From: Lyophyllum atratum
Taxonomy: Eukaryota > Basidiomycota > Agaricomycetes > Agaricales > Lyophyllaceae
Length of the DNA stretch: 64,000 bases
NCBI GenBank assembly: GCA_014905825.1
Contig: JACGCN010000004.1
Coordinates: forward strand, 2,356,001-2,420,000
Direction of reading: 5' to 3'
Shown in pieces: positions 11,250 through 22,308 of the stretch (its first letter is position 1; every line of letters begins with the position of its first letter). The position numbers and the translations under genes were made by a program. The notes below the pieces were generated by a model. The model was not told where the DNA came from. It ran no database searches and was given only the letters and a program-made list of their open reading frames with translations.

Positions 11250-12545
11250 CCTCGAGCACGAAAGGTGAGAGGCGTACATATATGTGGATGTGGGATGGCA
11301 TTTGATTAAGCGACTGTTAGTCGTTGTATCCCATAACGTCCACCCGATCGTGGGCCCTTTTTGCACTCCAGTGGAGCCCGAAGCCAAGACCGAACTCGCC
11401 ATTTTCCTAGATGACGACACCGTCACGCACCCTCGTTCGTCTGTCCTTAATCCCGTATCCCAGAGTGTCGACGCAAACGCGAAACCTTTCCAGGAGCAAA
11501 GCCGACTGTGCTTCCTCGACTTCGAGGCGGCGATGACGAAAGTGTCGGGAGAGAAGGATAACTTGGAGCGGCGCAGGAGAGAATAGGGCCGGCTTTGGCC
11601 TTCGCATGCCCGTTCTGCTGCGCTGGAACCCCCACCATTTATGCCAGCAATGAATAGGTTTCCGGGCTCGCCTATGAGCCGTCGGACCGTTCGAGGGAGG
11701 TATGGCGTGGCAGTGAGCAAGGATCATGTCACTCCATGTCCGTGTTGAGGTTGAGAAGACTAGACGACAAAGGGACCCATCAGTGATTGAAGGGGGTACC
11801 AAGAAGGCGCCCCATTCCTCAATTCTGCGTCGTGGACATTATTACGATCTCACACTCGTCCCGCCTCTTTCGGTGGCTCCACAACGAGCAGCACCTCCTT
11901 CGAAACTTTTCCTCCTATCGCGGGCGCCTTGACATCGCAGCGAGTACGGCGGGTATAGCGGCGGGTGTAGTCATGTGGGTAGCGGGCGTAACATGGTGTG
12001 GTATGAGGTGGCAGGAGCGTCCATCATTAGGAAGTGAGAAAGAGGCAGGAAGGATCAATCAAGTCACTCGAGATGGGTGGAAGGTGCATCCTATGAGTCC
12101 TAACCTGACGTTGCATGTCGCCGTCACAATATTATGTATCGATTCTGTTATCGTTATCTATTGCGATGTTCAGCACCTGCTTATCGCCGTCCTTCACGGT
12201 GTCCTTTAAGTTTCGCCGACTCGAGGTGTGAACAGAAGGCATTCTCGCAGCCATCGTGGCTTAGGTGTTGATTAGATGTCTCAAGCAGGAAGGGATCCGG
12301 CGCTATATGGCGAAGGAATAGATCCCAGCATACAAATCCTGTGCTAACATTTCGTCGATCGGAAATTTGTCTGAACAACATCCGGCATTCATGGACACGG
12401 TGAAGGTGATAGATGAACCAAAACTCTGTTGACACACATCATATATAGAAGACTGGGGGGAGAGATTGCACCATATAGTAGATATAAATACTCGAATACC
12501 CAGGCCACCCAAAATCATGGCTACAGGCGTAAGAGCTGCGATGTT

Positions 12546-15239
12546 TCATTGTTGAGCCGGTGGAAGTGCTTGGTAGGTGGGACATAAGTCCATCCACGAC
12601 TGTTTGATGATTTCAGCTTGCGGTCCGGTACGTTGGTCGTTGGGTGACTCGCTGAAAACAACAGCCAGACCAGCTTCAAGATGCCAATCTAGAAGTATTG
12701 CATGAGCGGCGGTGCCTGTGAGCGCAAATGAAATACATACCAATATCTACATAAATAGGGTGTATGATGGTGAGCCAGGTGAGGTCAGAAATGAACCTCA
12801 GGAGGGGTAGACGTACGACAATGAAGGAACCTGGTCAAAAAAGTGGATGAATATCGAAGGTGCAGCTGCGTGTATTGGTATGTGCTCACCAAGGACCAGG
12901 GTTGTCGGTTTTGAAGCGGATAATAACCGTAGAACCTATGGAATCCGCGTCAAAGATTGTGTCGATTACGGGGAAGCCAAACATTACCTCCTACTCCGAC
13001 CACATCACGACGAGGTGGGTTGAAGTAGTTCGCGGGACCTGACATCCCTTGAATTATGTCGAAGGCATGGCCATGGAGACTGCAATCGATGTTAGATATC
13101 GTTCCGGAGGAGGTTTTGCGGCGGGAACTCACTGGAATGGGCTGTGACAAAGGAGTAAACCGTTGAGTATCTACAGTGACTCCGACGAGCGACTTACTGA
13201 ACATGACCTGGTGAAGATATGTCAGGTCAATAAGATACCCACAAGAACCAGAATACAGAGATGACTGACCACCCGCCGAACCATGAATTACCAGATCGAT
13301 GATCTGATCTCTATCAAGAACGTAGGTATGCTCCGAAGGATCGAAGTCGGCTTCGGTGGCATAACCGTTCACGATGATATTCATCAGGGTCGGGATATCA
13401 GGAGACTCGTATCGAATCCCGTTAAAGGTCCACTGTGAGGTGAGATTAGGGGGGATATATAAGTCTGACAGTCACTATTTCAGATACCTCCGTCTGTCCA
13501 TCCACGCCGTTTTGGAATTGCAGGTCGATTGTCCTGTCGGGGGGACTGTTGCCGCCTGGGGCTCCTGGGTTCTCGAGGGGTACAAGCAAGTGTTCTTGAA
13601 GGAGCGTATCACCGCTGGCGACGAATGTAGTGGGGGGCTCTGCTGAGGGAGCACCATTGTAATGAAGCACGGCGTAAACATCGTCGGTGTCCACTAGTAA
13701 AAGAATCATTAACTTCGGGTCACGGGCGAGAAACCGCGGGTCTCACGATTGTCATTGTCCGACGAGTGCTGGAGCGTCATAGGTGCACGAATCCAGTAGT
13801 TCTTGACTGGCTGGTTGGCGTTGAGGACTACTGAGTAGCGTTGGCCAGCATATATCATTAAACGATCGACCGTAAGGGGTACATGATTGATTCCATCGAC
13901 CTTCGAAAAGTTCAGCAGAGATTCGTGAAGTTAAGTTAGGCACTGACCTCGATGATCGTGAGCCTATGACCTTCAATCGAGAACTCGTAGCCGGCGTATG
14001 CTGAGATGTTGATAATGCGGAGGCGATATTTCTTGCCAGCGATGACGTTGACTCTAGCACGGGTAGTCAAGGGACCTCCGATGTAACGCCCTGCTCCATT
14101 GATAAGGCCGGTGTCAGGAACCTGGGTCGATGAATAAATTTGATGTTCCGCGAATGATTGATGGCGCTTACCGGCTCAGCATTACCACCCCCGTCGCCGT
14201 AGAGGTAAACTTCCTGTAAGGCAGGCGCAGGCTGATAGACATCGTTTAACGTGGATGGGAAGCGCAGTGAGATAAACTCATACGGTATGGTACCAATCAG
14301 CCAAAGTGATGACGGTGCTTGCATCATCTACATCATACAGTGCCAGATGAGGATCCTGGGGATCTGAACAAGGTGTAAGCATCAAAGCCGAGTTCTCAAC
14401 GCCAGAAGCAAACCATAGACAATAAGGGCCCTGGTGCGGTTAGAATCTGAGTAAGCAAAAAAAGCCCCTTGCAGATACCAGCGTTGATGCACGTACCCGC
14501 GAAGTCCATCGACATATTGAGATGAGAGATGACTACATACTAAGTGAGTCTAACGATGATGGGCGGCGACCCCACACGCACCTGTGGTACCTGGGAAAGA
14601 TAATTGTCAACGCATTGTCAAAAATGGGTGATGGGAGTATTTACGCACCAGAAGGTGCCCGCTTGGCCATTGAGGGGAACTAAGAGTGGTTGAGTGATGA
14701 GCAGGCTCAGATATTTACGGCCTTACTGTCATATGTATACGAATGAGCGGGAGAAATCGGACATTGATTAACGCCAGCCGCTAGTCATACTGGTTCAATG
14801 AGCATTCACGAGTAGTTGAGCTTTCCGACGTACGTCCATCCTCTGATGCGGTTTTGAACTGGTACTAGAGTAGAAGGCCGCGGGTGAGTTGGGATTCCTA
14901 GAAGGATGCGCAACACATACCAAACCGTGCCAATGAACGGTCATGCTTCGCCTTTACGACGGGATCAACGTCAGAGGAGTAAAAATACTCAAGAAAATTG
15001 GCTTACCTCATGTTTGCGTTCGTAAGTTGGTTATTCACGGTGATGTGTAGAGTGTCGGTCTTCTGGGCCTGTATCAAAGTGCCCGGGAATGCGCCGTTCA
15101 CGATGACACCAGTGCGTTGGAAGCCATCTGGGGCGACGACGCTGTTTGCAACGTCGAAATTGTAGTTGACGTCAGCGCCGTGGACAGCTAAGAAGAGCGG
15201 CGGGAAAGACGCGAGGAGAGAGATGAGTCTGTTCTTCAT
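12546..15239 (-). CDS. lcc: Laccase (multicopper oxidase, secreted)
   Basis: A basidiomycete laccase, p-diphenol:oxygen oxidoreductase, which oxidises phenols at a T1 copper and reduces O2 at a trinuclear site. ATG at 15239 opens a signal peptide ([21 protein letters not shown]) followed by the mature start [11 protein letters not shown]. All four copper signatures are intact after splicing: L1 [19 protein letters not shown]2 [19 protein letters not shown]3 GHVHPFHLHGHAFD and L4 [19 protein letters not shown] could thread more than a dozen introns, including very small exons around L2, L3 and L4, with no frame break. The residue at the T1 axial position is Leu (EAGLAVV), as in medium-potential laccases. 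Two of the four usual disulfide cysteines are missing: QYVDGL replaces QYCDGL, and [16 protein letters not shown] lacks its partner. The other pair (NQCPI and DLCPTY) is kept. Stop at 12546. Confidence 0.93.
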
Positions 15240-15286
15240 GTTCGAGGAGAAAGGGACTCGATACTTGTCTCCAATGAAAACGAGCG

Positions 15287-15294
15287 CTTTTATA
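15287..15294 (-). promoter_or_regulatory. TATA box of the laccase gene
   Basis: TATAAAAG on the minus strand, 48-55 bases before the laccase ATG. An ATTGG (inverted CCAAT) lies between it and the ATG. Confidence 0.6.
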
Positions 15295-18200
15295 GGCGTA
15301 CGCTGACCCTTGGTAGGGTCTTGCCTAATCATTTGCCGAACATAGCTCATGAGACGAGAGCAAATGATACTAAAGTCGGGCTCATTCCGGACAACCGCAA
15401 CTTTGTCGTTACTAGAGCCAAGTTGTCGAAACCTTGTGGAGAAAACACAAGCAAGGCACCCTCTTGTCCTTAAGGTTGGACCTATTGATGCAGAAGGACC
15501 ATCGAAAGTGATATGACGCCTGTATTCCTAAGTGGACTGAATCGTGGGTTCAGATCGCGAAACGATACCCCAAGGGCCAAGGAACGATTGTTCGATCATC
15601 GGATTGAATCCGAAAATGTTGAATACAAGGTGGCACAACAATCTGACCGGAAGGAGATTATCCTGCGATGGTAGGCCCAGCACATGGGACTCCTGAACAC
15701 ATCTAGTAGGTAGGCGGACTGCGAGCCGCTTAGTGGGATACGCTATGAACCTGACGACCTCCTGTCGACCCAATTTTGAGTGTAGCCATACGACCGCTTG
15801 AGGTATTGGCATCGTATGATTCCACCGTTCAAGCCTGGGTACGGCACGGAGTGATGCAACTGACTGTAGCGAAGCCTTCGGCTGGTCAGTGAAGAAATAG
15901 ATCTGAGAGTATTGCTGAAGTTGTCCGTTTCGGTAGCGAGAAAGGTGCGCGCTTCCTTGGTTCAAATTACCATTTCTGGTCTTGAGGTGGGTTGGGTTGA
16001 GTATGTAGTGTCGTAACCTTGGGCTGTCGGGCACCTTTGAGGGCCCATGAAATGAATCTAAAGGGACATCAGTGTAAGGGCAAATCTAATACCTGACGAC
16101 GTACACAATTACGCGACCTTCGCATCTCTGAACTTGAAGGAAGGACCATTTTTTCTCTGATTCAGGAAATACATAACTCGATAGGGGCAGTCGTGACATA
16201 CCCAGAGCTGGTCAGGGAGCCCAAAGACCCTTGATGACGAAGTTATCGGACCGTAACGACTCGACAAAGGGAGTCGACTCGAGAATCAGTCGGACAGCTG
16301 TCAGGTGAAGGCGAGCCAGTCCACAATTTCCAAGATTAGAGGTGCCGTCGCGGTGGGCTGTACAACTTCGATCGGGGACTTGTCATACAGAGAAAGGAAG
16401 TGATAGAATGTTACTTCTGGAAAAATAAAAGAGGTGATATCGATCTTTCAAGCATGAAGTTGAAACGAACACCCCCGCCCGAACGTTGATTAATGATTCG
16501 TGAACTCGCCAGACTCCAGAGGAAGATCTTCTGTTATTGGAAACTCCATTTGATGCAAACACAGCACATCAAGTACACACAAAGCCCATCGCCGCGTCGA
16601 TCGATCTTGAACTTTGCAGTCGAACCTGCACTTCTCTTCCTGTCGAGGCCGTCAAAAAGTGACACTTACAATTGTTGGTTACCTTGATGCTGGACCAGGC
16701 AACATACTTTTTTATCCAGCGCTCCACTCCACCGGACGACACTCGTAAGGTCAGGGCTCTTGGCCGAGTCTTGGCAGGCTTGAACATCAGAAACTCTTCC
16801 AAATTCGACCGCTTTCCCTTGTCTACGGTAAGGATGGACCTCATCGAGTCCCACAATCTGTCCCTCTTATTCGGATATTCATGAGGTACCGTGGGTCTGG
16901 GCGTTTCTAAGAGCGTACAATATCCGGTACCGTGGAACGCTGTTTCATTTCGAGGTACCGGTAGACCTGATTTCACCCCATCTTATGGGAACAGGAGGTA
17001 AAAACTTCCCTCAGATCTGATGGAATCTGCCTTGAGCGAGCAATGACCATCCTCCTCACGTACCTTTATAGCTCATCGAATCAGTGAATGTGTAGGAAAC
17101 AGGTGGCTAACATCAATACTCGAGGCACGTCAACTTGAATACTCTGCAAAGCATGTATTTTACAGCACGTGCCAGTGAAAAATCAAGTTGCTGGCCCCCA
17201 GCACTTTCAAACGAATTGTATCTGGAGGCGCGTGGTGTCACCTCCACCTGCGAAGGTCGAATGATCTCATCTTCCAAGCCACTGTTCCTGGTGGTGGGTC
17301 CTGAGAGAGATCTGGTAATTTAACCGGCTTGATGAAAGGAGACAGATGTGTACTCTAGTACAAAAAGAGTGGGCGCCCAGGAAGATGGGCGGATACAAGG
17401 AGGGCTTGCCCTATCAGTCATGTATGATGCGGCATGCTGACTGGGTGATTGCTCACGAGGGGAGACAACCAGGACATTCGTGAATCTCGATGGTTTTTCA
17501 AACCCTAGATCATTTTGAACTCGGCGAAGAACAACTCGCGCACCGCTTCACTCTCATTCTGGGATAGGAGGGAAACGTTAGCATAGCGAAATGGGGGAAG
17601 GTAGGCGTGTCGCGTCTAACTTCGTGTCTGAGAGATGTTGACGACTTGTCACGGAATGATACCGTTTATCACTCTGTCGAACGACGTGCTACGGCTTGAG
17701 CACAACTCAAGGATGTTGAATTTTAGTGACGGTAAAAGAGGTCCTCTGAGGTCTTCGCGCCAGCGTTGTAAGTGTCATCCACTAGTCAATTAACATTGGG
17801 AGCGCATGGCACGAAAAGCTTGTGCACAGAGTCTAAGAGTATAGCCGGAGTTGATGACATTCTCAAGAAGAATACTTGCGGTGATCCTGTAGAACGAGTG
17901 AAAAAACGACGGGCAGAGATATTTGGGGTGACGATGAGTCAAGAAATATCAGAAACGACAACAAGAGTATCGCCATGGGTCTCCTTACCGCATCTGTCAA
18001 TGTCGGACAAAATAACAAAAAAAAGGGCTTCTATAGGTGCTCATGCTGGTTGAAAGCGCGAGATCAGAATGCAAAATGAACAGCTCCCCCGTTTGGGCTT
18101 CCAGGCATGAGCCGAAGGTCGAAGGGTAGCATATGACAGCAGGACCAAGCTGGGGGTGAGTACTGGGGATATAGAGCTTATCTGATAGACAATTTCTGGA

Positions 18201-19290
18201 AAAATTGCTTTGAAGCGACGACCTGGCATACTCGAGCCACGAGCAATGTCCATTGGGTGTGACTCGAAGGACGCCTTTCCTGCACGAAGAGGCCCAGAAC
18301 CTATAGCATCCTTGCGTGCTATTTTCTAACCTTCGTTCAAAACAGTGACGTAGGCTGGTGGGCGCGCAGTCGTGGGAGGAGTTGAAATACGTTATTCAGC
18401 TCAGGGATCTCGGGGCGAAATATGGGGCAATGTGTCTACCGAGAGATGCCGAATTAGCTCTGGTTGAGTTTCGAGAATAAGGGTGTGCTCATCAGCATCG
18501 CATGTGGCCACCGGCGAATCGACCTATACAAATAATGAGCTCCTTGAACCGTAGTAAGGTTCTGCCATAGACGCGGGATTGCGGCACCACAAAAAAGTAT
18601 TCGGTTAGATTGCCCATAGCGCGAAGAAGAGTCTTAGACACCGTACCGTTGAGTATTTACAACATCAATTATACGGACGGTGACGGGTCCTACCGTCACC
18701 GTATAGCGCCGTAAAACTGTACGACCGTCGCCGTAATACGGACGGTGCGGAGCCCTAAGAAGAGAAACTAGTAGCTTCGCGACGAACGTAAAACTACCCA
18801 TGGACAGTTATCGATTACAGCCGATTTCACGATTCCACTGCGAGCACACTCTCGGGACGGATTGCAGCCGAGGAGGAGGATGTTGGAGTCCAACAAGCTG
18901 GCTAATAGTAACGAGCAAAGAGCTGCTAGTGACGAGGCTTGCCGAGATCAAAGTGAGCAATCAAGAGAGATTAGATTTTGATAATCTGACGAATCCAAGT
19001 CTATCCAAGTACTCTTAGGCGAAGCAAATCAAACAGTATACTGTATCAAACAATACGAAAGTGGAGAATAGCAGGTCAATAATCTTGATACCAAGGTAAT
19101 TGTATGGAAGATTACGAGATACGGGCTCCTCGACTTAGAAGCGAATAGGATCAGTTATGCTACGCATGTATAAGTAAGATTATAGCGAGGTATAGATGTT
19201 AGTAACTGGGGCGGTGAAAAAAAAAATTGTCGCTAGGTAGGGTATATGGTATGTAGCGAATTAGAGGAGAATATGTTCGACACTCACTAA
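15295..19290. other. Gene-poor region upstream of laccase
   Basis: About 4 kb without a convincing gene. A minus-strand frame of 168 codons at 15528-16034 has no recognisable motif. The part from about 18790 to 19280 is richer in A and T and in stop codons than its flanks. A palindromic element lies at 18671-18747. The region may include the distal laccase promoter and decayed repeats. Confidence 0.45.
18671..18747. repeat. GC-rich palindrome plus 12-bp direct repeat
   Basis: Perfect 10-base arms acggtgacgg (18677-18686) and ccgtcaccgt (18693-18702) flank a 6-base loop. The 12-mer atacggacggtg occurs at 18671-18682 and again at 18736-18747, and further ccgtcgccgt and cgccgta variants lie between. 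The cluster of CGG(T/A)-type half-sites in both orientations looks like a transposon terminus or a cluster of binding sites. Confidence 0.75.
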
Positions 19291-19295
19291 CATTG

Positions 19296-20413
19296 ACTAT
19301 GCATAAAGAACACCCGCAATCTTTGCGCGGGCCTTACGCACTCCTATTCGCATTATGCGCCGTAAAGCGCGATTCGGATCGAGAACTAAGCCAGATCCCA
19401 AGGCTGGAACAGCCTTCACTGGAAGGGCCGGTTCATCGATTGGGTTTGCCCGATAGTGTTCTGCAGTGTGAAAAGCCCCACAGAGGCGGCAAGGTGTCCA
19501 CAGGTGGATCAGACCATGAGCTTGAGGATTGTCAACCTTCTGAATTCGAGACAAGATTTCGGCATTAGACGCAACTGTTTGAAGAAATCGGAAACGAACC
19601 TTCAGCCATTCTACGACGACTTTGGCATTTGCGTGATCATCTTGATGACTGATGGGCTCGATGTCCAGCTCAATAGCGAAAGCACATAGGGCACAGTGGT
19701 TTTCGGCGCTGGAAAGACATCTTAATAATGGAAAGCGTTGCTCTGAATGTCTAACTCACTGAGTGGCCTTGGTGGGCGGGCGTATCATAGACGCTGATGG
19801 CCTGCATGAAGGAAGCCGGTTCACAAGGCGGCTGCCAAAAACGCTGAGGCAGAAGACGATATGGGACGTGCTCCCCGTTGACGAGAGGGATAGATGCTTT
19901 GCCCAGTGCCGCCTGGCATACTCTAGTCGTGGCCGAATCGTGAGCCTGACGATGCGGTTGTATTAGTCAGGAATGGCCGCCTCAAAGGCATGAAGAGAAG
20001 CTGACGTACGTGGCGTCGACACCAACACTTTTCATAGTGAAGAAGTCGTACCATTCCTGCGCTTGCCAGTCGCCAAACGTATGATACGCTGTCGAGGCAA
20101 CTAATCCTAGTCCGTGACTATGGAGGACTCGTGGATGTCCAAGTAAATGCATGCAGCCTACAGCCAGACGAGCATGACAAACAATTTCTGGTACGAAGAT
20201 ACTTCCAGAACGAGCTGGATCTGTCATGAAGCTTTCGAAGCCTCCAAAGCCATGATAAGCCTTGGCTCGGTTGATGTCCTTGAACAGAGATACTTCCTTG
20301 AGCCATAAGTAATGGTTGTGAGGGAAAAGGTTGAAGAGGCCTTGCACAATCGCTGGATTTACTCCTGGACATGAAAGTCTTGTTCGAAAGATGTCATCGA
20401 GGAAGAGGCTCAT
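19296..20413 (-). pseudogene. NACHT-type protein fragment (C-terminal part only)
   Basis: The minus frame from 20413 contains FESFMTDPARSGSIFVPE and CHARLAVGCMHLLG, matching the segment SFRDFLFDKSRAGSFFIDPK in the intact NACHT protein upstream. A plausible intron (20009-19946) joins it to LEYARRHWAKHLSLS, the YACRYWxxHL-type motif that follows this segment in Agaricomycete NACHT proteins. A further open stretch (about 19725-19296) carries CALC and PCRLCGAFH pairs. No P-loop or Walker B region precedes it. I read it as the tail of a second, truncated copy in tandem with the intact gene, though an unrecognised separate gene is possible. Exon structure past 19760 is uncertain. Confidence 0.5.
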
Positions 20414-20710
20414 CTGGACTACGAGATCGTGAGCGGGAGGTCCAAGAGGCTAAATGCCGGCTGATGAGCATACCGAGAGTCTTGCGAGAACGGAAGGTAT
20501 GGTTTCTCACCTCTAGCCAGCTTATAGCATTCCACAACATGTATATTACGGACCTCTGGGGATGCATACCGTCGGAAATCATTCTCTGAAGCTATGTTTT
20601 GACATTAATGGTTATGAGTTTTTGGAAGATATCGAGCGAATCCGAGGCTTCCGACGCATGAAATGACCATGCAATGGTCAACGATCGCTGTACTCTAGAA
20701 CGGCGACGGG

Positions 20711-22308
20711 TCAGATCATCACTGGTACGATATTAAAATAAGTCAGAGCATACAAGGTCGTCGATCCCGCCTCCCATTGGTCCATTATCCTCAAGAAACC
20801 AAGTGCCATGTCGTAGTGGTGCCTTTTTGGATCAATGAAAAAGCTTCCTGCTCGGCTCTTATCAAACAGGAAGTCGCGAAACGAGGCATGAAAACATTTT
20901 ACGGTTTCCTCCACGCGCAAGAGCGAGTGCATTCCACCAAGCACCGAGCGAGCGGTCCCCGGTTGTAGTCCCAAAATACTGTCAATCATACCAGGCTGGT
21001 AAGCACTGATTGAAGTGACCTCGGGAGGAGGGGAGCTGATGAAAATCGGACCTAAGATCTGCACGAGCAAATCCGTGTTCGGATTGGCCGACAGAATTTG
21101 ATGGTAGAGCTTGTCGAGTTCTGCGAAAGGAGAACCATCTGAATCCGAGGCGTCCAGAATGAGCTGTAACCTCTCTACAGGGTTGACAAACTCTTCGTCC
21201 ACGAATCGGATGACCGTGGCGGCATAGACGAAATACCCGCCCGATCTCAACACCAAGCAGTTGATGACGGAAGGGGATGGCCATGGTGTGGATATGAATC
21301 GCATGAGCTCTTGGTGCCTTCTAGACCGGTGAATCCGCTCGAATTCGGCACGAAAAAACGTGCGGATGTTGGACCTTGCCTCGCGGAAGCCTTGATCAGC
21401 ATATAGGGAAACCTCCTGAAAGGCCTTGTTCGAACTGAACGCATCAGAACGAAACATCCCTTTGATGTTGGGTTCGGGGCGGCTGACTATCAAGAAGCAG
21501 ATGGGCAAGTCGTATACATAGACGAGACTGAAGACACGCGACAGTATATCGCACTGGGCGCCCTTGTTTGTGCATTCGTCTAGCCCGTCGAGGATAATGA
21601 GGTAAGGTGCGCGAGGGCATTGCAAAGGTGAAGCAAGGAGGGACTGGAATGGGAGTATGATCAAACGATTCAATTGGTCATCGAGCGACTTCTCGAAGAT
21701 CGAAGGATCCGACTTCACGGCCGACCCGATCCTGGCACGCAAACCGGGAATGCGCATCGCCATTTGATATGCAAGGGTGGGGAACAGATGCCGCTCAGTA
21801 TCGCGACCTGTCGTCCCCCGAGAGAAAAAGAAACTTCCGACCAGAGTCTGACTCTTTGCGTAGGTCTGTGAGACCGTCTGCGCAACTGCAGACTTTCCCG
21901 CCCCTGCAGGTCCATGCAGCCAGAGCAGCCTTCCGCGCGCAGAAGGGCATGGAAGACTGTTATCGCTCGCTTCGGAAACCGGACGACCACAGCTCTTCTC
22001 CATCTCCCGCATCCAGACGTCGATCTTATGTAGAGGTGTCTTCCGGGTGCCAGGGTGACATTTTGGTGGCGGATGACGCTCGAAGGAGTCATGAGTGGCG
22101 CCCAGAGCGCTTGCAGCCCTCAAAGTGCATATACCTGAGGTGAAACTCAACTGAGTTTCATGATCAGGCATGATGATGATGCGTACTTACCCGCCTCAGG
22201 ATCGTGAAAGGACGCGTTGCCATGCACCACGAAGTTGTTCTGGTCCCCATGAATCTCGCTGAACGAGCTGTCGACGATGGTCGGATTAATGGCACCAGCA
22301 AACGCCAT
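20711..22308 (-). CDS. NACHT-domain STAND NTPase (NLR-like)
   Basis: Two exons (22308-22191 and 22134-20711) encode 513 residues. The 40-residue N-terminal exon ends in SFSEIHGDQNNFVVHGNASF, the short Gly/Asn/Gln-rich leader typical of Agaricomycete NACHT proteins. The ATPase follows: linker HPGTRKTPLHKIDVWMRE, Walker A WLHGPAGAGKSAVAQT, Walker B PYLIILDGLDEC, the sensor segment CFLIVSRPEPNIKGMF and the SFRDFLFDKSRAGSFFIDPK motif. Fungal STAND proteins oligomerise on ligand sensing, and some trigger heterokaryon-incompatibility or programmed cell death; that role is inferred here. No WD40, ankyrin or TPR repeats follow, so it is either a short form or C-terminally truncated (it ends soon after the SFRDFL block, where a YACRYW motif would be expected). 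The start at 22308 gives the conserved N-terminus and a clean phase-1 intron. Confidence 0.87.

Larger units (their letters stand above)
9134..12545. other. Gene-poor region, mostly unassigned
   Basis: Contains the transferase exon relic and a palindrome but no convincing complete gene. Long overlapping frames at 11127-11802 on both strands are compositional and carry no family motif. Two short plus-strand stretches with coding-like residues, 11103-11249 and about 11284-11586, are discussed separately. Confidence 0.45.

Noticed and set aside
11127..11720. A 197-codon minus-strand frame between the transferases and laccase
   Set aside because: Overlaps equally long frames on both strands, has no family motif and a composition expected from GC-rich non-coding DNA.
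15528..16034. A 168-codon minus-strand frame upstream of laccase
   Set aside because: No recognisable domain, no signal peptide and no neighbouring exons; may be chance.
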